Below, in pieces: positions 1 to 9,464 of a stretch of 64,000 nucleotides of DNA. The stretch is from an uncultured Alphaproteobacteria bacterium. Its GTDB lineage: Bacteria > Pseudomonadota > Alphaproteobacteria > Rhizobiales > Beijerinckiaceae. Each line of letters starts with the position of its first letter. Within the stretch, counting starts at the first letter, position 1. Under the pieces are notes generated by a model that made no database searches, was not told the DNA's origin, and saw only the letters and a list, made by a program, of their open reading frames with translations. The position numbers were made by a program, and so were the translations under genes. The DNA lies in the NCBI GenBank assembly GCA_937988775.1, contig CALKHP010000050.1, positions 132,194-196,193 of the forward strand, written 5' to 3'.

Positions 1-588
1 TTCACGGTTGCCATCGTCGTGCTCGGGCTCGTCGCGGGCCTGGTGTCGGCACTGGCCAACCTTTCCCGTTTCGGGCTGCCGCGCTGGCTGGCGCTGAGCT
101 ACATCGAAGTCTTCCGTTGCACGCCCGTGCTGGTACAGCTCGTCTGGTTCTATTATGCGCTGCCGGTACTCAGCGGCATCGAAATATCGGCGGTCAGCGC
201 GTCGATCCTCGCGCTTTCGCTCTACGGCGGCTCGTTCTATTCCGAAATCATCCGAGGCGGCATCGTCTCGATCGACCCCGGGCAGAATGAGGCCGCTGCG
301 GCGTTGGGGATGACGCCGGGACAGGCGATGCGCCGGATCATCCTGCCGCAAGCGCTCAAGCGCATGGTTCCGGCGCTGATGAACCAGTCGATCATCCAGT
401 TCAAGAATACATCGCTGGTCTCGGTCCTGGCGGTGCCGGACCTGCTTTACCAGGGCCAGGTCGCGGCACATGACAGCTACCGGCCGCTCGAAGTCTATTC
501 TGCGGTCGCGGTGGCGTATTTCGTGCTGCTCTTCCCGCTGACGGCCATCGTCCGTCAGGGCGAGAAGAAGCTGGCAACGAGTGATTGA
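1..588 (+). CDS. Polar amino-acid ABC transporter permease (5' end outside window)
   Basis: This is an inner-membrane permease of the HisM/GlnP type that forms the channel of an amino-acid importer. The reading frame is open from the first base (F-T-V-A-I-V...), so the GTG at position 19 is probably internal and the gene is truncated by the window edge. The EAA-loop signature that contacts the ATPase is visible as EIIRGGI followed by an ALGM...ILPQA stretch. Several hydrophobic segments surround it. The ATPase gene starts 9 bases after its stop, so the two are one operon; the binding protein should lie upstream of the window. The substrate cannot be read from sequence. Confidence 0.9.
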   Translation, partial: FTVAIVVLGLVAGLVSALANLSRFGLPRWLALSYIEVFRCTPVLVQLVWFYYALPVLSGIEISAVSASILALSLYGGSFYSEIIRGGIVSIDPGQNEAAAALGMTPGQAMRRIILPQALKRMVPALMNQSIIQFKNTSLVSVLAVPDLLYQGQVAAHDSYRPLEVYSAVAVAYFVLLFPLTAIVRQGEKKLATSD

Positions 589-597
589 GGACAGGCC

Positions 598-1389
598 ATG
601 GACCCGCAAGCGAAGATCGAGATCACGGCGCTGCGCAAGCAGTTCGGCAGCCTCGTCGTCCTCAAGGACATCAATCTCACGGTGGCTCCCGGCAGCGTCG
701 TGGCGCTGATCGGCCCGTCGGGCTCGGGCAAGTCGACGCTGCTGCGCTGCATCAACCTGCTGGTAACGCCCGAAGGCGGGCGCGTGCGGGTCGGCAAGGA
801 CGTGTTCAGCTTCGATGCGGACACCAAGCTGCCGGGGGTGCGCCAACTCGCGCAGTTCCGCGCCAATACCGGCATGGTGTTCCAGCACTTCAACCTGTTT
901 CCGCATATGACGGCGCTCGGCAATGTCATGGAGGCGCCGGTGACGGTGCGCCGCAAGCCAAAAGCCGAGGCGCGCCAGCACGCCCTGGCGCTGCTGGCGA
1001 AAGTCGGTCTCGCCGACAAGGTCAACGAGTACCCGAGCCGCCTTTCCGGTGGCCAGAAGCAGCGCGTCGCCATCGCGCGCGCGCTTGCCATGGAGCCGGA
1101 GGTGATGCTGTTCGACGAGGCAACCTCCGCGCTCGACCCGGAACTCGTCGGCGAGGTACTGGCGGTGATGCAGCAGCTCGCGGCGGAGGGCATGACGATG
1201 GTGATCGTCACTCACGAGATCGCCTTCGCCCGCGAGGTCGCCGACCGGCTGATCTTCATGCGCGACGGGGTCGTCGTCGAGGAGGGACCGGCCAGGCAGG
1301 TCATCGATAGCCCGCGCGAGGCAGCGACGCAGGCCTTCCTCAGCCATTTCCACCGTGCGGGCGCTCCGGCTGCAACGCCCCCGGCGTGA
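598..1389 (+). CDS. Amino-acid ABC transporter ATP-binding protein
   Basis: A 263-residue cytoplasmic ATPase of the GlnQ/HisP type that energises the permease encoded just upstream. It has a Walker A (GPSGSGKST), the Q-loop ([10 protein letters not shown]), an LSGGQKQR signature, a Walker B ([13 protein letters not shown]) and the switch histidine (VTHE). The length is normal for the family, with a short Ala/Pro-rich tail. The ATG at 598 follows an AGGACAGG-type ribosome site. A separate amino-acid ATPase lies at 5006-5776 on the opposite strand, so the region encodes two distinct uptake systems. Confidence 0.95.
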   Translation: MDPQAKIEITALRKQFGSLVVLKDINLTVAPGSVVALIGPSGSGKSTLLRCINLLVTPEGGRVRVGKDVFSFDADTKLPGVRQLAQFRANTGMVFQHFNLFPHMTALGNVMEAPVTVRRKPKAEARQHALALLAKVGLADKVNEYPSRLSGGQKQRVAIARALAMEPEVMLFDEATSALDPELVGEVLAVMQQLAAEGMTMVIVTHEIAFAREVADRLIFMRDGVVVEEGPARQVIDSPREAATQAFLSHFHRAGAPAATPPA

Positions 1390-1440
1390 GCGCCCTCACC
1401 CATCTCGTCACCGGCAGCACCGGCCAAGCCCGGCACATCA

Positions 1441-2583
1441 ATGGAGCCCTTCGTGAACATGGCGGTCGTAAAACGGATCAGGCTCTTCCTGATTGAAAGT
1501 CCGATCAGGATGGCCCGGCTTCAGGGCGTCGGCAACGTCAAGGGCACGGTCAAGCGCGTGCTGCTCGAACTAACCGCCAGCGATGGCACGATCGGCTGGG
1601 GGGAAGCCGCGCCATGGGAGGTCTTCACCGGCACGCCGGAAGCGGCGTTGGCGGCGCTTGACATCTATCTGCGCCCCATCCTGCTCGGCCGCCCGATCCG
1701 GCACATCCGCGAAACCATGGCGCTGCTCGACAAGGCGCTGGTTGGCCATGCCGAAGCCAAGGTCGCGATCGAGACCGCGCTGTTCGACATGCTCGGCAAG
1801 CAAACCGGGCTTTCCGTCGCCGACCTCCTCGGCGGGCGCGTGCGCGACACGATCCCGCTCTCCTTCTCGATCGCCGATCCCGATTTCGATGCCGATCTCG
1901 AGCGCATGAGCGCGATGGTGCCGGCCGGTAACGTGATCTACAAGGTCAAGACCGGCGTGAAACCCCATCGCGAGGACCTCGCCCATCTGGAAGCGATGCG
2001 CGCCAGGTTCGGTGACACGATCGATTTGCGGCTCGACTACAATCAGGCGTTGCAGCCGTTCGGTGCGATCAAGATCCTGCGCGATGTCGATCAGTTCCGA
2101 CCGACCTTCATCGAACAGCCGGTGCCGCGCCCGCATCTGGCGGCGATGGCCTCCTTCGCAGCGGCGCTCGATACGCCGATCATGGCGGATGAAAGCTGCT
2201 TCGATGCGCAGGACCTCACGGAGATCGTCCGGCTTCAGGCCGCCGATGCAATCTCGGTGAAGCTGATGAAATGCGGCGGCCTGCTGAAGGCGCAAGCCCT
2301 GATGGCGATCGCCGATACCGCCGGCCTGCCCGGCTATGGCGGCACCTTGTGGGAGGGTGGCATCGGCCTTGCGGCCGGCACGCAGCTCATCGCGGCGGCG
2401 CCAGGCATCTCGCTCGGCTGCGAGTTCTACATGCCGCACCACGTCCTCACCGAGGATGTGCTCGAGGAGCGCATCCCCCATCGCGACGGCCAGGTCGTGG
2501 TTCCGGACGGGCCTGGCCTTGGCATCGTGGTCACCGAGGCCGCGATCCGCGCCAACTCCCGGGTCCTGGCGATGCGCGACTAA
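1441..2583 (+). CDS. Mandelate racemase/muconate lactonizing enzyme family protein (enolase superfamily)
   Basis: A 380-residue TIM-barrel enzyme that should abstract an alpha proton from a carboxylate with help from a divalent metal. Acid/base and metal residues of the muconate-lactonizing subgroup are in place: K168-x-K170 (KVKTG), D199 in LDYN, E225 in IEQPV, D250 in ADES and K274 in SVKLMKCGG. This pattern fits muconate cycloisomerase, dipeptide epimerase or N-acylamino-acid racemase, and the residues alone do not separate them. Linkage to an amino-acid importer makes an amino-acid-derivative racemase or epimerase plausible, but that is inference. An alternative ATG lies at 1459. Confidence 0.85.
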   Translation: MEPFVNMAVVKRIRLFLIESPIRMARLQGVGNVKGTVKRVLLELTASDGTIGWGEAAPWEVFTGTPEAALAALDIYLRPILLGRPIRHIRETMALLDKALVGHAEAKVAIETALFDMLGKQTGLSVADLLGGRVRDTIPLSFSIADPDFDADLERMSAMVPAGNVIYKVKTGVKPHREDLAHLEAMRARFGDTIDLRLDYNQALQPFGAIKILRDVDQFRPTFIEQPVPRPHLAAMASFAAALDTPIMADESCFDAQDLTEIVRLQAADAISVKLMKCGGLLKAQALMAIADTAGLPGYGGTLWEGGIGLAAGTQLIAAAPGISLGCEFYMPHHVLTEDVLEERIPHRDGQVVVPDGPGLGIVVTEAAIRANSRVLAMRD

Positions 2584-2658
2584 GGACGGAAGCCCTCGCC
2601 AGCTATCAGCTATGTTCGAGGCCGTAAGTGGTGCGCGATCCTCGCCCGAGGCCTTGCG

Positions 2659-3540
2659 TCAGGCGTCGGCTGCTCGCGCCCTCTGCCCGAGGGCGACGAT
2701 CACGACCACGACGATGGCCGTGACGATGGTCAGCAGGCCGATATGCTCACCATTGACCGGCGCGGAAAGGCCGACGGTGACGAAGGTCTGCAGCAACAGG
2801 ATCTGGCTGGCGCGGGCGATGCCGGCCAGTGCCATGCCGGCATTCCAGGCGAAAAATCCGATGAACATGCTGAACAGCGAGACATAAGCCAGCCCGGCCC
2901 AGGCGCTGACGGGCACGACCGCCGGCTCGGCCGGCATCAGCCAGAATGCCGCCGGCAACATCAGCGGCAGCGCGATGACCAGCTCCCACGAGATCACCTC
3001 CCAGCCGGGCATCTCGCGCGACAGCTTGCCGGAATAGACATGGCCGATGGCTCCCGTCATCGCTCCCGCCGCCAGGTAGAGATCGCCGATATCGAAGCGG
3101 CCGCCGCCGTCGCGCAGCGCGTAGGCCGCAACCACCACGGCACCGAGCACCGCGAACAGCCAGAAGCGAAGCGACAGCCGCTCGCCGAGAATGACCGCGG
3201 CGGCAACCGCCGTCATCAGCGGCATCACGCCGAGCACGACACCGCCATGGGCTGCCGGCACGGTGCGCAGGCCGAGCGCGACGAAGCCCGAGAAACCGCC
3301 GACGAAGCACACCGCGCAAACCACCATCAGGCGCAGTTGCGCGCGGCTTGGCCAGGAGCGGCGCAAGATGACCAGCACCAGCATGGCGAGCACGCCGGCG
3401 ATTGCCGCGCGCGCCGCCGTGACGAAATAGGCATCGAGCCCTTCCACGGCGAGCCGGGTCGCGGGCACCGTGCCGCTGAAGATCAGCATGCCGACGAAAG
3501 CGAGCACCAGACCGTAATTTTCGCGGCTGAGCGCATTCAT
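2659..3540 (-). CDS. EamA/DMT-family transporter
   Basis: A 293-residue membrane protein with about ten hydrophobic helices arranged as two EamA repeats, typical of drug/metabolite exporters of the RhaT/YdcZ group. I start it at the ATG at 3540 (MNALSREN) because the first transmembrane helix follows directly; the open frame continues upstream to 3633, but that stretch is Arg/Pro-rich and not membrane-like. It lies tail to tail with the preceding gene and stands alone. The substrate is unknown; many relatives export amino acids or metabolites. Confidence 0.85.
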   Translation of the reverse strand: MNALSRENYGLVLAFVGMLIFSGTVPATRLAVEGLDAYFVTAARAAIAGVLAMLVLVILRRSWPSRAQLRLMVVCAVCFVGGFSGFVALGLRTVPAAHGGVVLGVMPLMTAVAAAVILGERLSLRFWLFAVLGAVVVAAYALRDGGGRFDIGDLYLAAGAMTGAIGHVYSGKLSREMPGWEVISWELVIALPLMLPAAFWLMPAEPAVVPVSAWAGLAYVSLFSMFIGFFAWNAGMALAGIARASQILLLQTFVTVGLSAPVNGEHIGLLTIVTAIVVVVIVALGQRARAADA

Positions 3541-3702
3541 GCGCCGGCACCGAATGAAAAACGCGGCCGCCGGCCCGCCATCGGGAGAATCATCATGAGT
3601 CGAGCGTAGCCGGAGCGCGGCACATGTATCCACTTTATTGCTGCATCGCTCGCATTGATGCCGCTGATGCCACGGGGCGCATCGGCCGCGGGCTAAAACC
3701 AG

Positions 3703-5016
3703 CTATCCGGCCAGCCGCTTATCCAGCGCGTCCCGGAAATGGTACCAGCCGCTCACGATCGGCAGGAACCACGGCGTTCCGTAGTATAGCGGGTTTGCAG
3801 GAAATTGCGGGCTGTCGAATGCGCAAACCCGGTTTTGCCGCCCGAGCAGCTTCAATGCCGATTGATGGCCGAGATAGGTCATCAGCGCGACGCCGTTGCC
3901 GTTGCAGCCGACAGCATGGTTGAGCCCGTCATGGCTGCCCATATGCGCGATCTTGTCGAAGGTCATGCCGACAAAGCCGCTCCAGCAATGGCTCAGCTTG
4001 TATTCCTCGAGTTCGGGCCAGACCTTGGTCATCATCCTGTATAGCCGTGGCGCGGCGCCGGCCTCATCGACCCCGAACGCACCCGGCCGCCCTCCGAACA
4101 GGATGCGCGTGCCATCGGGCGAAGGGCGCGTGTAGAAAAGCTCGCGCTTGCTGTCGGTGATCATGCGGCGGCCGGGGTTGATTTTGTCCATCAAGGCCGT
4201 GGGCAAGGGCTCGGTGGCGATCTGGTAGCTGCGCACCGGGACGATGCGGCGTGCGAGATACGGTGTCGCATCGGCGCTATAGCCGTTGGTGCCGTAAAGA
4301 ACCTCGCGTGCCCAGATATCGCCGCGCGCCGTGACGACGCGCTTGCCGCCGGCTTCCTCCTCGACACGCAGCACGGCGGCATGCGAACGGAGCTTCGCGC
4401 CTGCCGCCAATGCCAATTGCCGCAGAGCCCGATGGTATTTTGCCGGATGCAGGCCGCCATATTCATCGACGACGATGCCGCCATGGTAGAAATCCGTGCG
4501 CGTGATGCGATCCTGCTCGCTGCGCGGCACCTCGTGAACGGTCACGCCAGTGTACTTGTGCAACAACTCCCCCTGGCGGCGGAGCTTGTCGTAGTGTTTG
4601 GGCACATGGGCGCCGAAAAACCTGCCTGTCAGTGCAAGGTCGGCGTCGAGGCCATGGTGGTGGATGAGTGCTTTCAGATGGTCGAACGACGCGATCGAGG
4701 CTTCGAGCAGGCGCGCCCTGCGCTCTTCGTCGACTCCCTTGATCGCCCCGCCGATCACGAGCTTCTGTCCGCTCGAGACCATCCCGCCGGAGCGGGTGCT
4801 GGCACCGCAGCCAAGCTCACCGGCATCGACGACTGTCACGTCCGTGCCGGACCTCGCCAGTTCCGCTGCCGCCGACAAGCCGCAATAACCGGACCCGACC
4901 ACAAGCACATCGGTCTTTTCGGGAAGCGGTTCGCTGGCCGTCTCCGGCGGCGCCGCATCCCACCAATATGGCTTGAGGCGAAAGCCTGACACATAGATGT
5001 CTTGCCTAGCCGGCAT
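3703..5016 (-). CDS. FAD-dependent oxidoreductase (DadA/PuuB-like amine oxidase)
   Basis: A 437-residue flavoenzyme with an N-terminal dinucleotide-binding motif ([11 protein letters not shown]) and an acid at the end of the second strand (TVVDAGE). The family (DAO fold) includes D-amino-acid dehydrogenase, gamma-glutamylputrescine oxidase and iminodiacetate oxidase, which oxidise C-N bonds of secondary amines. The ATG at 5016 overlaps the preceding ATPase gene by 11 bases. As last gene of an operon with an EDDS-lyase-like enzyme and an amino-acid importer, it may oxidise the amine left after lyase cleavage. That role is inference. Confidence 0.88.
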   Translation of the reverse strand: MPARQDIYVSGFRLKPYWWDAAPPETASEPLPEKTDVLVVGSGYCGLSAAAELARSGTDVTVVDAGELGCGASTRSGGMVSSGQKLVIGGAIKGVDEERRARLLEASIASFDHLKALIHHHGLDADLALTGRFFGAHVPKHYDKLRRQGELLHKYTGVTVHEVPRSEQDRITRTDFYHGGIVVDEYGGLHPAKYHRALRQLALAAGAKLRSHAAVLRVEEEAGGKRVVTARGDIWAREVLYGTNGYSADATPYLARRIVPVRSYQIATEPLPTALMDKINPGRRMITDSKRELFYTRPSPDGTRILFGGRPGAFGVDEAGAAPRLYRMMTKVWPELEEYKLSHCWSGFVGMTFDKIAHMGSHDGLNHAVGCNGNGVALMTYLGHQSALKLLGRQNRVCAFDSPQFPANPLYYGTPWFLPIVSGWYHFRDALDKRLAG

Positions 5017-5776
5017 GGGAAACGTCTCCAAAAGGGCGAACGGATTGAAGGAAGCGCTGCGTTCTCTCCTCGCGGGGACTTCCAAAGATAGCGGCTGGAG
5101 GGCCCTGCTCGACGATGCGTCCTTCCGCCATGAAGATGACGCGGTCGGCGACCTCGCGCGCAAAACCCATTTCGTGCGTCACCACGATCATGGTCACGCC
5201 ATCCCGGGCCAGGCCCTTCATCACATCAAGCACATCGACGATGGTTTCGGGATCGAGAGCCGAGGTCGGCTCATCGAACAGGATCGCCTTCGGGCGCATC
5301 GCCAGCGCCCGCACGATCGCGACGCGCTGCTGCTGGCCGCCGGACAGTTCGGATGGATAGGCCTCCGCCTTGTCGGCCAGGCCCACGCGGGCAAGAAGCC
5401 GCCGTGCTTCGGCTTCCGCGGCAGGGCCGTCGGCACGGCCACGACGGACCGGCGCAAGCGTCATATTGCGCAGCACGCTGAGATGCGGGAACAGGGCATA
5501 ATCCTGGAACACCATGCCGACATCGACCCGAAGCTGTTGCCAACCTGCTTCATGATGAATGTCGATCGGGCGGCCCTCGATGCTGATCTCGCCTGCATCG
5601 GGCTTTACCAGGCCGTTGATACAGCGGATCAGCGTGCTTTTGCCTGATCCGCTCGGCCCGATCACAACCACGACCTCTCCGGCCGAAACGCCAATATCAA
5701 TGCCCTTCAGAACCGGTATCCCGCCGAACTGTTTCGAGAGGCCGCTGACGGCGATGACGGGCGGTGAGTCGTTCAT
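5006..5776 (-). CDS. Amino-acid ABC transporter ATP-binding protein
   Basis: A 256-residue ATPase of the GlnQ type. Walker A (GPSGSGKST), Q-loop ([10 protein letters not shown]), signature (LSGGQQQR), Walker B ([12 protein letters not shown]) and switch His (VTHE) are all intact. It overlaps the lyase gene upstream by four bases (ATGA) and the oxidoreductase downstream by 11, so it is translationally coupled inside the 10659-3703 operon and should power the permeases at 7310-8696. Confidence 0.95.
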   Translation of the reverse strand: MNDSPPVIAVSGLSKQFGGIPVLKGIDIGVSAGEVVVVIGPSGSGKSTLIRCINGLVKPDAGEISIEGRPIDIHHEAGWQQLRVDVGMVFQDYALFPHLSVLRNMTLAPVRRGRADGPAAEAEARRLLARVGLADKAEAYPSELSGGQQQRVAIVRALAMRPKAILFDEPTSALDPETIVDVLDVMKGLARDGVTMIVVTHEMGFAREVADRVIFMAEGRIVEQGPPAAIFGSPREERTQRFLQSVRPFGDVSHAG

Positions 5777-7272
5777 GAGGCAAGCGCCGCGATATCCCGC
5801 TTGAGCGTCGCCCTCGCCTCAGCCAATCGCGTACGGTGCCCGGCAATCGTCGCGCGGAGCCCGTCAAGCCGACCGCGAGCGGCGGCGACCGAAGCCTCGG
5901 CCGCCTTGGGCGCCGGACCGCCGGGTACCGTACGCGCAGCAACACTGGCGGCGGGATCAAGGCTCTCCCTGACACGCTCGGCCGGCAGGCCGAGCGGATG
6001 GCCGGTCACGTCGACGGCCGCCTGATCGACCATCTCCGTGGTGATCTCGCTGGCATCGAGCTTGCGGTCCATCGCCGCCCGGACCACGCCGCCGACGACA
6101 TGATGGGCTTCGCGGAACGACAGGGAAGCCTCACGCACCATCAGGTCGGCAAGATCGGTGGCGGAGGCGAAATCCTGTTTCACGCGCATCGCCATGAGCG
6201 CGGCGTTCGGCCGGGCGGTCGAGACGACGAGGTCGAACAACGGCAGGCAATGCCCCATTTCAGAGCCTGCCTCCCAGACCGCCCGCATGCCCTCACGGTT
6301 GCCGTCGATCGTATTGGTGAAGTTGGTGCCCTTGAGCGCGACGGCGGAGTTCACGTACAGGCCGAGAAGATGCCCCGCCTTGCCCTTGAGATGCTCAAGC
6401 ACCACCGGGTTCTTCTTCTGCGGCATGATGCTCGAGGTTCCGGTCACCCGATCGGGGAACTCGATCGTCTGGAACTCGTGCGAGACCATGACATAGAAAT
6501 CCTGGGCGATGCGGCTCCAGCCGATCGCGACCTGGTTGAAATTCCCCAGAAGCTCAAGCCCGAAATCGCGTGATGCGACGGCATCGAGCGTGTTCTCGAC
6601 CAGCCCGTCGAAGCCGAGCAACCGCATCGTCATCTGGCGGTCGATGGCAAAGGTCGTTCCAGCAAGCGCGCCGGCGCCGAGCGCATTCAGGTTGGTGCGC
6701 GACCAGTTATCCATCAATCGTCCGGCATCGCGCTCGAAAGCGGCGCCGATCGCGGCCATGTAGAAGCCGAAGGTAGTCGGTTGGGCCGGCTGCAAATGCG
6801 TATAGCCGGGCATGACGACATCGCGGAACTCCAGCGCGCGCTCGAGCGCGTGCTCGATGATATCGGCAAGAGCGCCGGCCGTGGTGAGGATCAGGTCGCG
6901 TGCCCGCATCCTGTCGAGGGTGGCGCCGAGATCGTTGCGACTGCGCGCGATATGCATGCGCCCACCGGCTTCCTGGCCGATCAAACCGATCAGGTGCGCC
7001 TCATAGTTGAAATAGGCATCCTCGCGTTGAGGATCGACCTCCACGACCGAGGGGCCTTCCTTCTCCATGCGCAGCAGACCTGCCGCGAGCATCCGGCTCG
7101 TCTCGGGCGAGATAACGCCCTGTCGCGCCAGCATCAGGACATGCGCCTGGTTCAGGTCGGTCATATCGTTGAACACCGTCGCGAAATCCCGGCCGAGCCG
7201 CGGCGCGTAGATATGCTCGCAAACCTCGGGCGCGACCATCTCGGTGAGCCGCCGACTGACTTTGGAATGCAT
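5773..7272 (-). CDS. Aspartase/fumarase-superfamily lyase, argininosuccinate-lyase subgroup; EDDS-lyase-like
   Basis: A 499-residue lyase whose superfamily cleaves a C-N bond to release fumarate. Visible residues are S111-R112-N113 (ARSRND), T158-H159 (GYTHLQPAQ) and the flexible loop with S280-S281 ([12 protein letters not shown]). Biosynthetic argininosuccinate lyases start with an LWGGRF-type segment and carry the HTGRSRND motif; this protein lacks the former, has MHIARSRND, and shows [11 protein letters not shown] where ArgH has a VEDVH motif. From memory, the EDDS lyase of Chelativorans BNC1 uses residues with almost the same numbering. Embedding among transporter and oxidase genes points to catabolism of an aminopolycarboxylate or opine-like compound, not arginine synthesis. 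ATG at 7272 chosen because the family N-terminus begins there. Confidence 0.85.
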   Translation of the reverse strand: MHSKVSRRLTEMVAPEVCEHIYAPRLGRDFATVFNDMTDLNQAHVLMLARQGVISPETSRMLAAGLLRMEKEGPSVVEVDPQREDAYFNYEAHLIGLIGQEAGGRMHIARSRNDLGATLDRMRARDLILTTAGALADIIEHALERALEFRDVVMPGYTHLQPAQPTTFGFYMAAIGAAFERDAGRLMDNWSRTNLNALGAGALAGTTFAIDRQMTMRLLGFDGLVENTLDAVASRDFGLELLGNFNQVAIGWSRIAQDFYVMVSHEFQTIEFPDRVTGTSSIMPQKKNPVVLEHLKGKAGHLLGLYVNSAVALKGTNFTNTIDGNREGMRAVWEAGSEMGHCLPLFDLVVSTARPNAALMAMRVKQDFASATDLADLMVREASLSFREAHHVVGGVVRAAMDRKLDASEITTEMVDQAAVDVTGHPLGLPAERVRESLDPAASVAARTVPGGPAPKAAEASVAAARGRLDGLRATIAGHRTRLAEARATLKRDIAALAS

Positions 7273-7309
7273 GTCCGTTTCCTCATGTAACTTAGCGAAA
7301 TCAAGATGC

Positions 7310-8026
7310 TCAGGGGAGCGTGGGCGCCGCCTCCACAAGAGTGGCGTTGAGAACGCCGCCGCCTTTCGACTCGCGCCGCATACGCCGTTCCAGCCGGCGG
7401 CCAAACCAGGTGAGGCTTGAGCAAATCACGAAGTAGATCAGCAGCACCGCGCCATAGACGGTGAAGGCCGGGTTCCAGCCTTCCATCAATGTGGTGCGTT
7501 CGATGATGATCTGCCCGACCCGGAAGAATTCGGTGACGCCGACGAGAGCGCCGAGGGAGGTCGACTGGATCACCAGCGTCAGCAGTCCGATGAAGGGCGG
7601 CAGGATGCTGCGCAGCGCCTGCGGCCCGATAATGTAGATGAAGATTTCCCACCCTTTCAGCCCGAGCGCCTTGGCGCTCTCGCTCTGGTGGCGCGGCACG
7701 GCTTCGAGGCCGCCGCGAACGATCTCGGCTCCGTTGGCCCCGCCCCACAGCGACAGGCCAACCGTCACGGCCGCAAACGGCGACAGTTCGATGCCGAGCA
7801 GCGGCGCACCGAAGAACACGAAGAAGATGTTCACGATCAGGGGAATGTCGCGGCAGATCTCGACATAGGTACGCGTCACGGCACGCAGCCAGCCGATGCG
7901 CGTGGCGCCCAGCGTGCCGACCACGAAGGCGATGATCGTTGCAAAGACCAGCGTGACGGCCGCCAGGCCCAAGGTCATCGTCAGGCCTTGCAGGATGAAT
8001 GGCAGGTTGTTGATCAGGATCGTCAT
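7310..8026 (-). CDS. Amino-acid ABC transporter permease
   Basis: A 238-residue HisM-type permease with about five membrane segments and the EAA loop (EIVRGGLEAVPRHQ...ALGL). It follows the sister permease at 8034-8696 by 7 bases and precedes the lyase gene by 37. Two dissimilar permeases are usual for this importer type, which forms a heterodimeric channel. Confidence 0.92.
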   Translation of the reverse strand: MTILINNLPFILQGLTMTLGLAAVTLVFATIIAFVVGTLGATRIGWLRAVTRTYVEICRDIPLIVNIFFVFFGAPLLGIELSPFAAVTVGLSLWGGANGAEIVRGGLEAVPRHQSESAKALGLKGWEIFIYIIGPQALRSILPPFIGLLTLVIQSTSLGALVGVTEFFRVGQIIIERTTLMEGWNPAFTVYGAVLLIYFVICSSLTWFGRRLERRMRRESKGGGVLNATLVEAAPTLP

Positions 8027-8033
8027 GCCGCTC

Positions 8034-8696
8034 TCACACCCGGAACGGCTTCTGCAGGTGATAGGCCAGCCGGTTCGTGAACAGCGACAGGACCAGTACC
8101 AGCGTCAGATAGATGCCGCACAGCGCGGAGAACATTTCCAGCGTGCGGAAATCCATGGAGATGCGATCGATGGCGACGAAGGTGAGTTCGGTCAGCCCGA
8201 TGGCCTGGAGGTAGGACGAGTTCTTGAGCAGCGAGATCGACGTGTTCAACATCGCCGGCAGCGCAACGCGCACGGCAAGCGGCGCGGCGATCAGCCGGAA
8301 AAACCGCCAGGGTGACAACCCGAGCGAAAAGGCGGCTTCGCGCAAACCCTTGACCACGGTTTCAAGGCCGCCGCGTATATTCTCCATCTGATAGGCGCCG
8401 GCCCACAGCGTGAGCGAGAGCACGCCGGACCAGAATAGCGACAGCGTGACGCCGATGGTCGGGAGCCCGTAGAAAATGAAGAAAAGTTGCGCGAGCAGCG
8501 GCGTATTGCGAATGAACTCGACATAACCGGCAGCGACCTGCCGCAAGACCGGCACGTGCAACATGCGGATCGCCGCACCCAGCAACCCGACGATGATCGA
8601 CAGCACGATCGATATCGCACTGACCTCCACGGTCATGACCAGACCGCGTAACAGCGCCGGAACCTGCGCCCAGAGATAGGCGACATCGAAGCTCAT
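8034..8696 (-). CDS. Amino-acid ABC transporter permease
   Basis: A 220-residue permease of the same family, with the EAA-like loop visible as NIRGGLETV followed by AAFSLGLSP. It is the first intact transporter gene after the damaged binding-protein gene, with a 64-base gap that contains a strong hairpin. Its partner permease is the next gene. Confidence 0.92.
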   Translation of the reverse strand: MSFDVAYLWAQVPALLRGLVMTVEVSAISIVLSIIVGLLGAAIRMLHVPVLRQVAAGYVEFIRNTPLLAQLFFIFYGLPTIGVTLSLFWSGVLSLTLWAGAYQMENIRGGLETVVKGLREAAFSLGLSPWRFFRLIAAPLAVRVALPAMLNTSISLLKNSSYLQAIGLTELTFVAIDRISMDFRTLEMFSALCGIYLTLVLVLSLFTNRLAYHLQKPFRV

Positions 8697-8722
8697 GCTC
8701 GCTCCTGTCGGTTGATCGCGGT

Positions 8723-8744
8723 GAGGGCGGCCGAGGCCGCCCTC
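8723..8744 (-). terminator. Intercistronic hairpin after binding-protein gene
   Basis: GAGGGCGGC and GCCGCCCTC form a perfect 9-bp stem with a four-base loop, located between the binding-protein stop and the permease start. There is no T-tract, so a partial terminator or an mRNA-stabilising element that raises binding protein over permease levels is more likely than full termination. Confidence 0.4.
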
Positions 8745-8760
8745 CCCTCAAGCGGCGCGC

Positions 8761-9464
8761 TTAACGGCCCTTGGGCATCGTTTTCTGGAAGGCGTCGATG
8801 TAGAAGGAGCGGATATTGGCCGGCACCCATTTTTCCGCCCATTTCACATACAGCCCCTCCGCCTTCATGCGATCGAGCGCGGCGTTGAGGTAGGCAAGCC
8901 ACTCGGGTTCGCCCTTCCGGATGCCAATGGCGGCCTCGGAAATGGCAAAGGGCTCGCCGACCAGCCGCAGGCTGTGGTCCTTGTTGGCGATGACCACGAG
9001 CGTGGCCGCATCGTGGGTGTATCCATCACCCCTGCCCTGCTTCAGAGCCTGCAAGGCATCCGAAGCGGTGTTGAGCTTGAGCGTCTCGACCTTGGGCATG
9101 TGGTCGGCAAACCACTGCGCCTGGGTAGCAGGTCGACCTTCTTGCCGTTCAACTGCGGGATGCGGTTCTCGGCCGTCACGCAAGTGAGTTCGATCTTGTC
9201 GGGCGAGCCGAAGGCCCAGGTGGCGATCTGGAGCGCCATTTCGGTCTCGATGCCGGCGAAATTGCCCTTCTCGTCCTTGAAACCATAGGGCGGCTGATCG
9301 CAACGCACCCCGGCGCGCAGCACGCCGGCATCCTTGATCGCGGCCGGCAACGGCGGCAGCGCGGTTTCCGCCGAGGCCGTAGTGCAAAAAGCGGCGCCGG
9401 CGATGCCCACCGCCGTGGCGATCGCGGATGCGACCTTACAAAAGCGCTTTCTCGTGGTCAGCAT
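8761..9464 (-). pseudogene. Amino-acid ABC transporter substrate-binding protein, disrupted by internal out-of-frame deletion
   Basis: The N-terminal 113 residues (signal peptide to TTASAE, then GVLRAGVRCDQPPYGF and NGKKVDLL) read in one frame from ATG 9464. The C-terminal 121 residues (TQAQWFADHMPK to AFQKTMPKGR) read in another frame from about 9126. At the junction roughly 55-60 residues expected in this family (the TPERA...DF segment and the DLKG...GST segment) are absent. The product would therefore end soon after the junction. The remaining sequence is well conserved, so the lesion is recent or an assembly artefact. The intact protein would be the periplasmic receptor of the importer in this operon. 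Confidence 0.8.

Noticed and set aside
5773..7272. Annotation as the arginine-biosynthetic argH
   Set aside because: The N-terminal LWGGRF-type segment and the VEDVH motif are absent, and the gene is inside a catabolic transport operon, so the symbol argH was not given.
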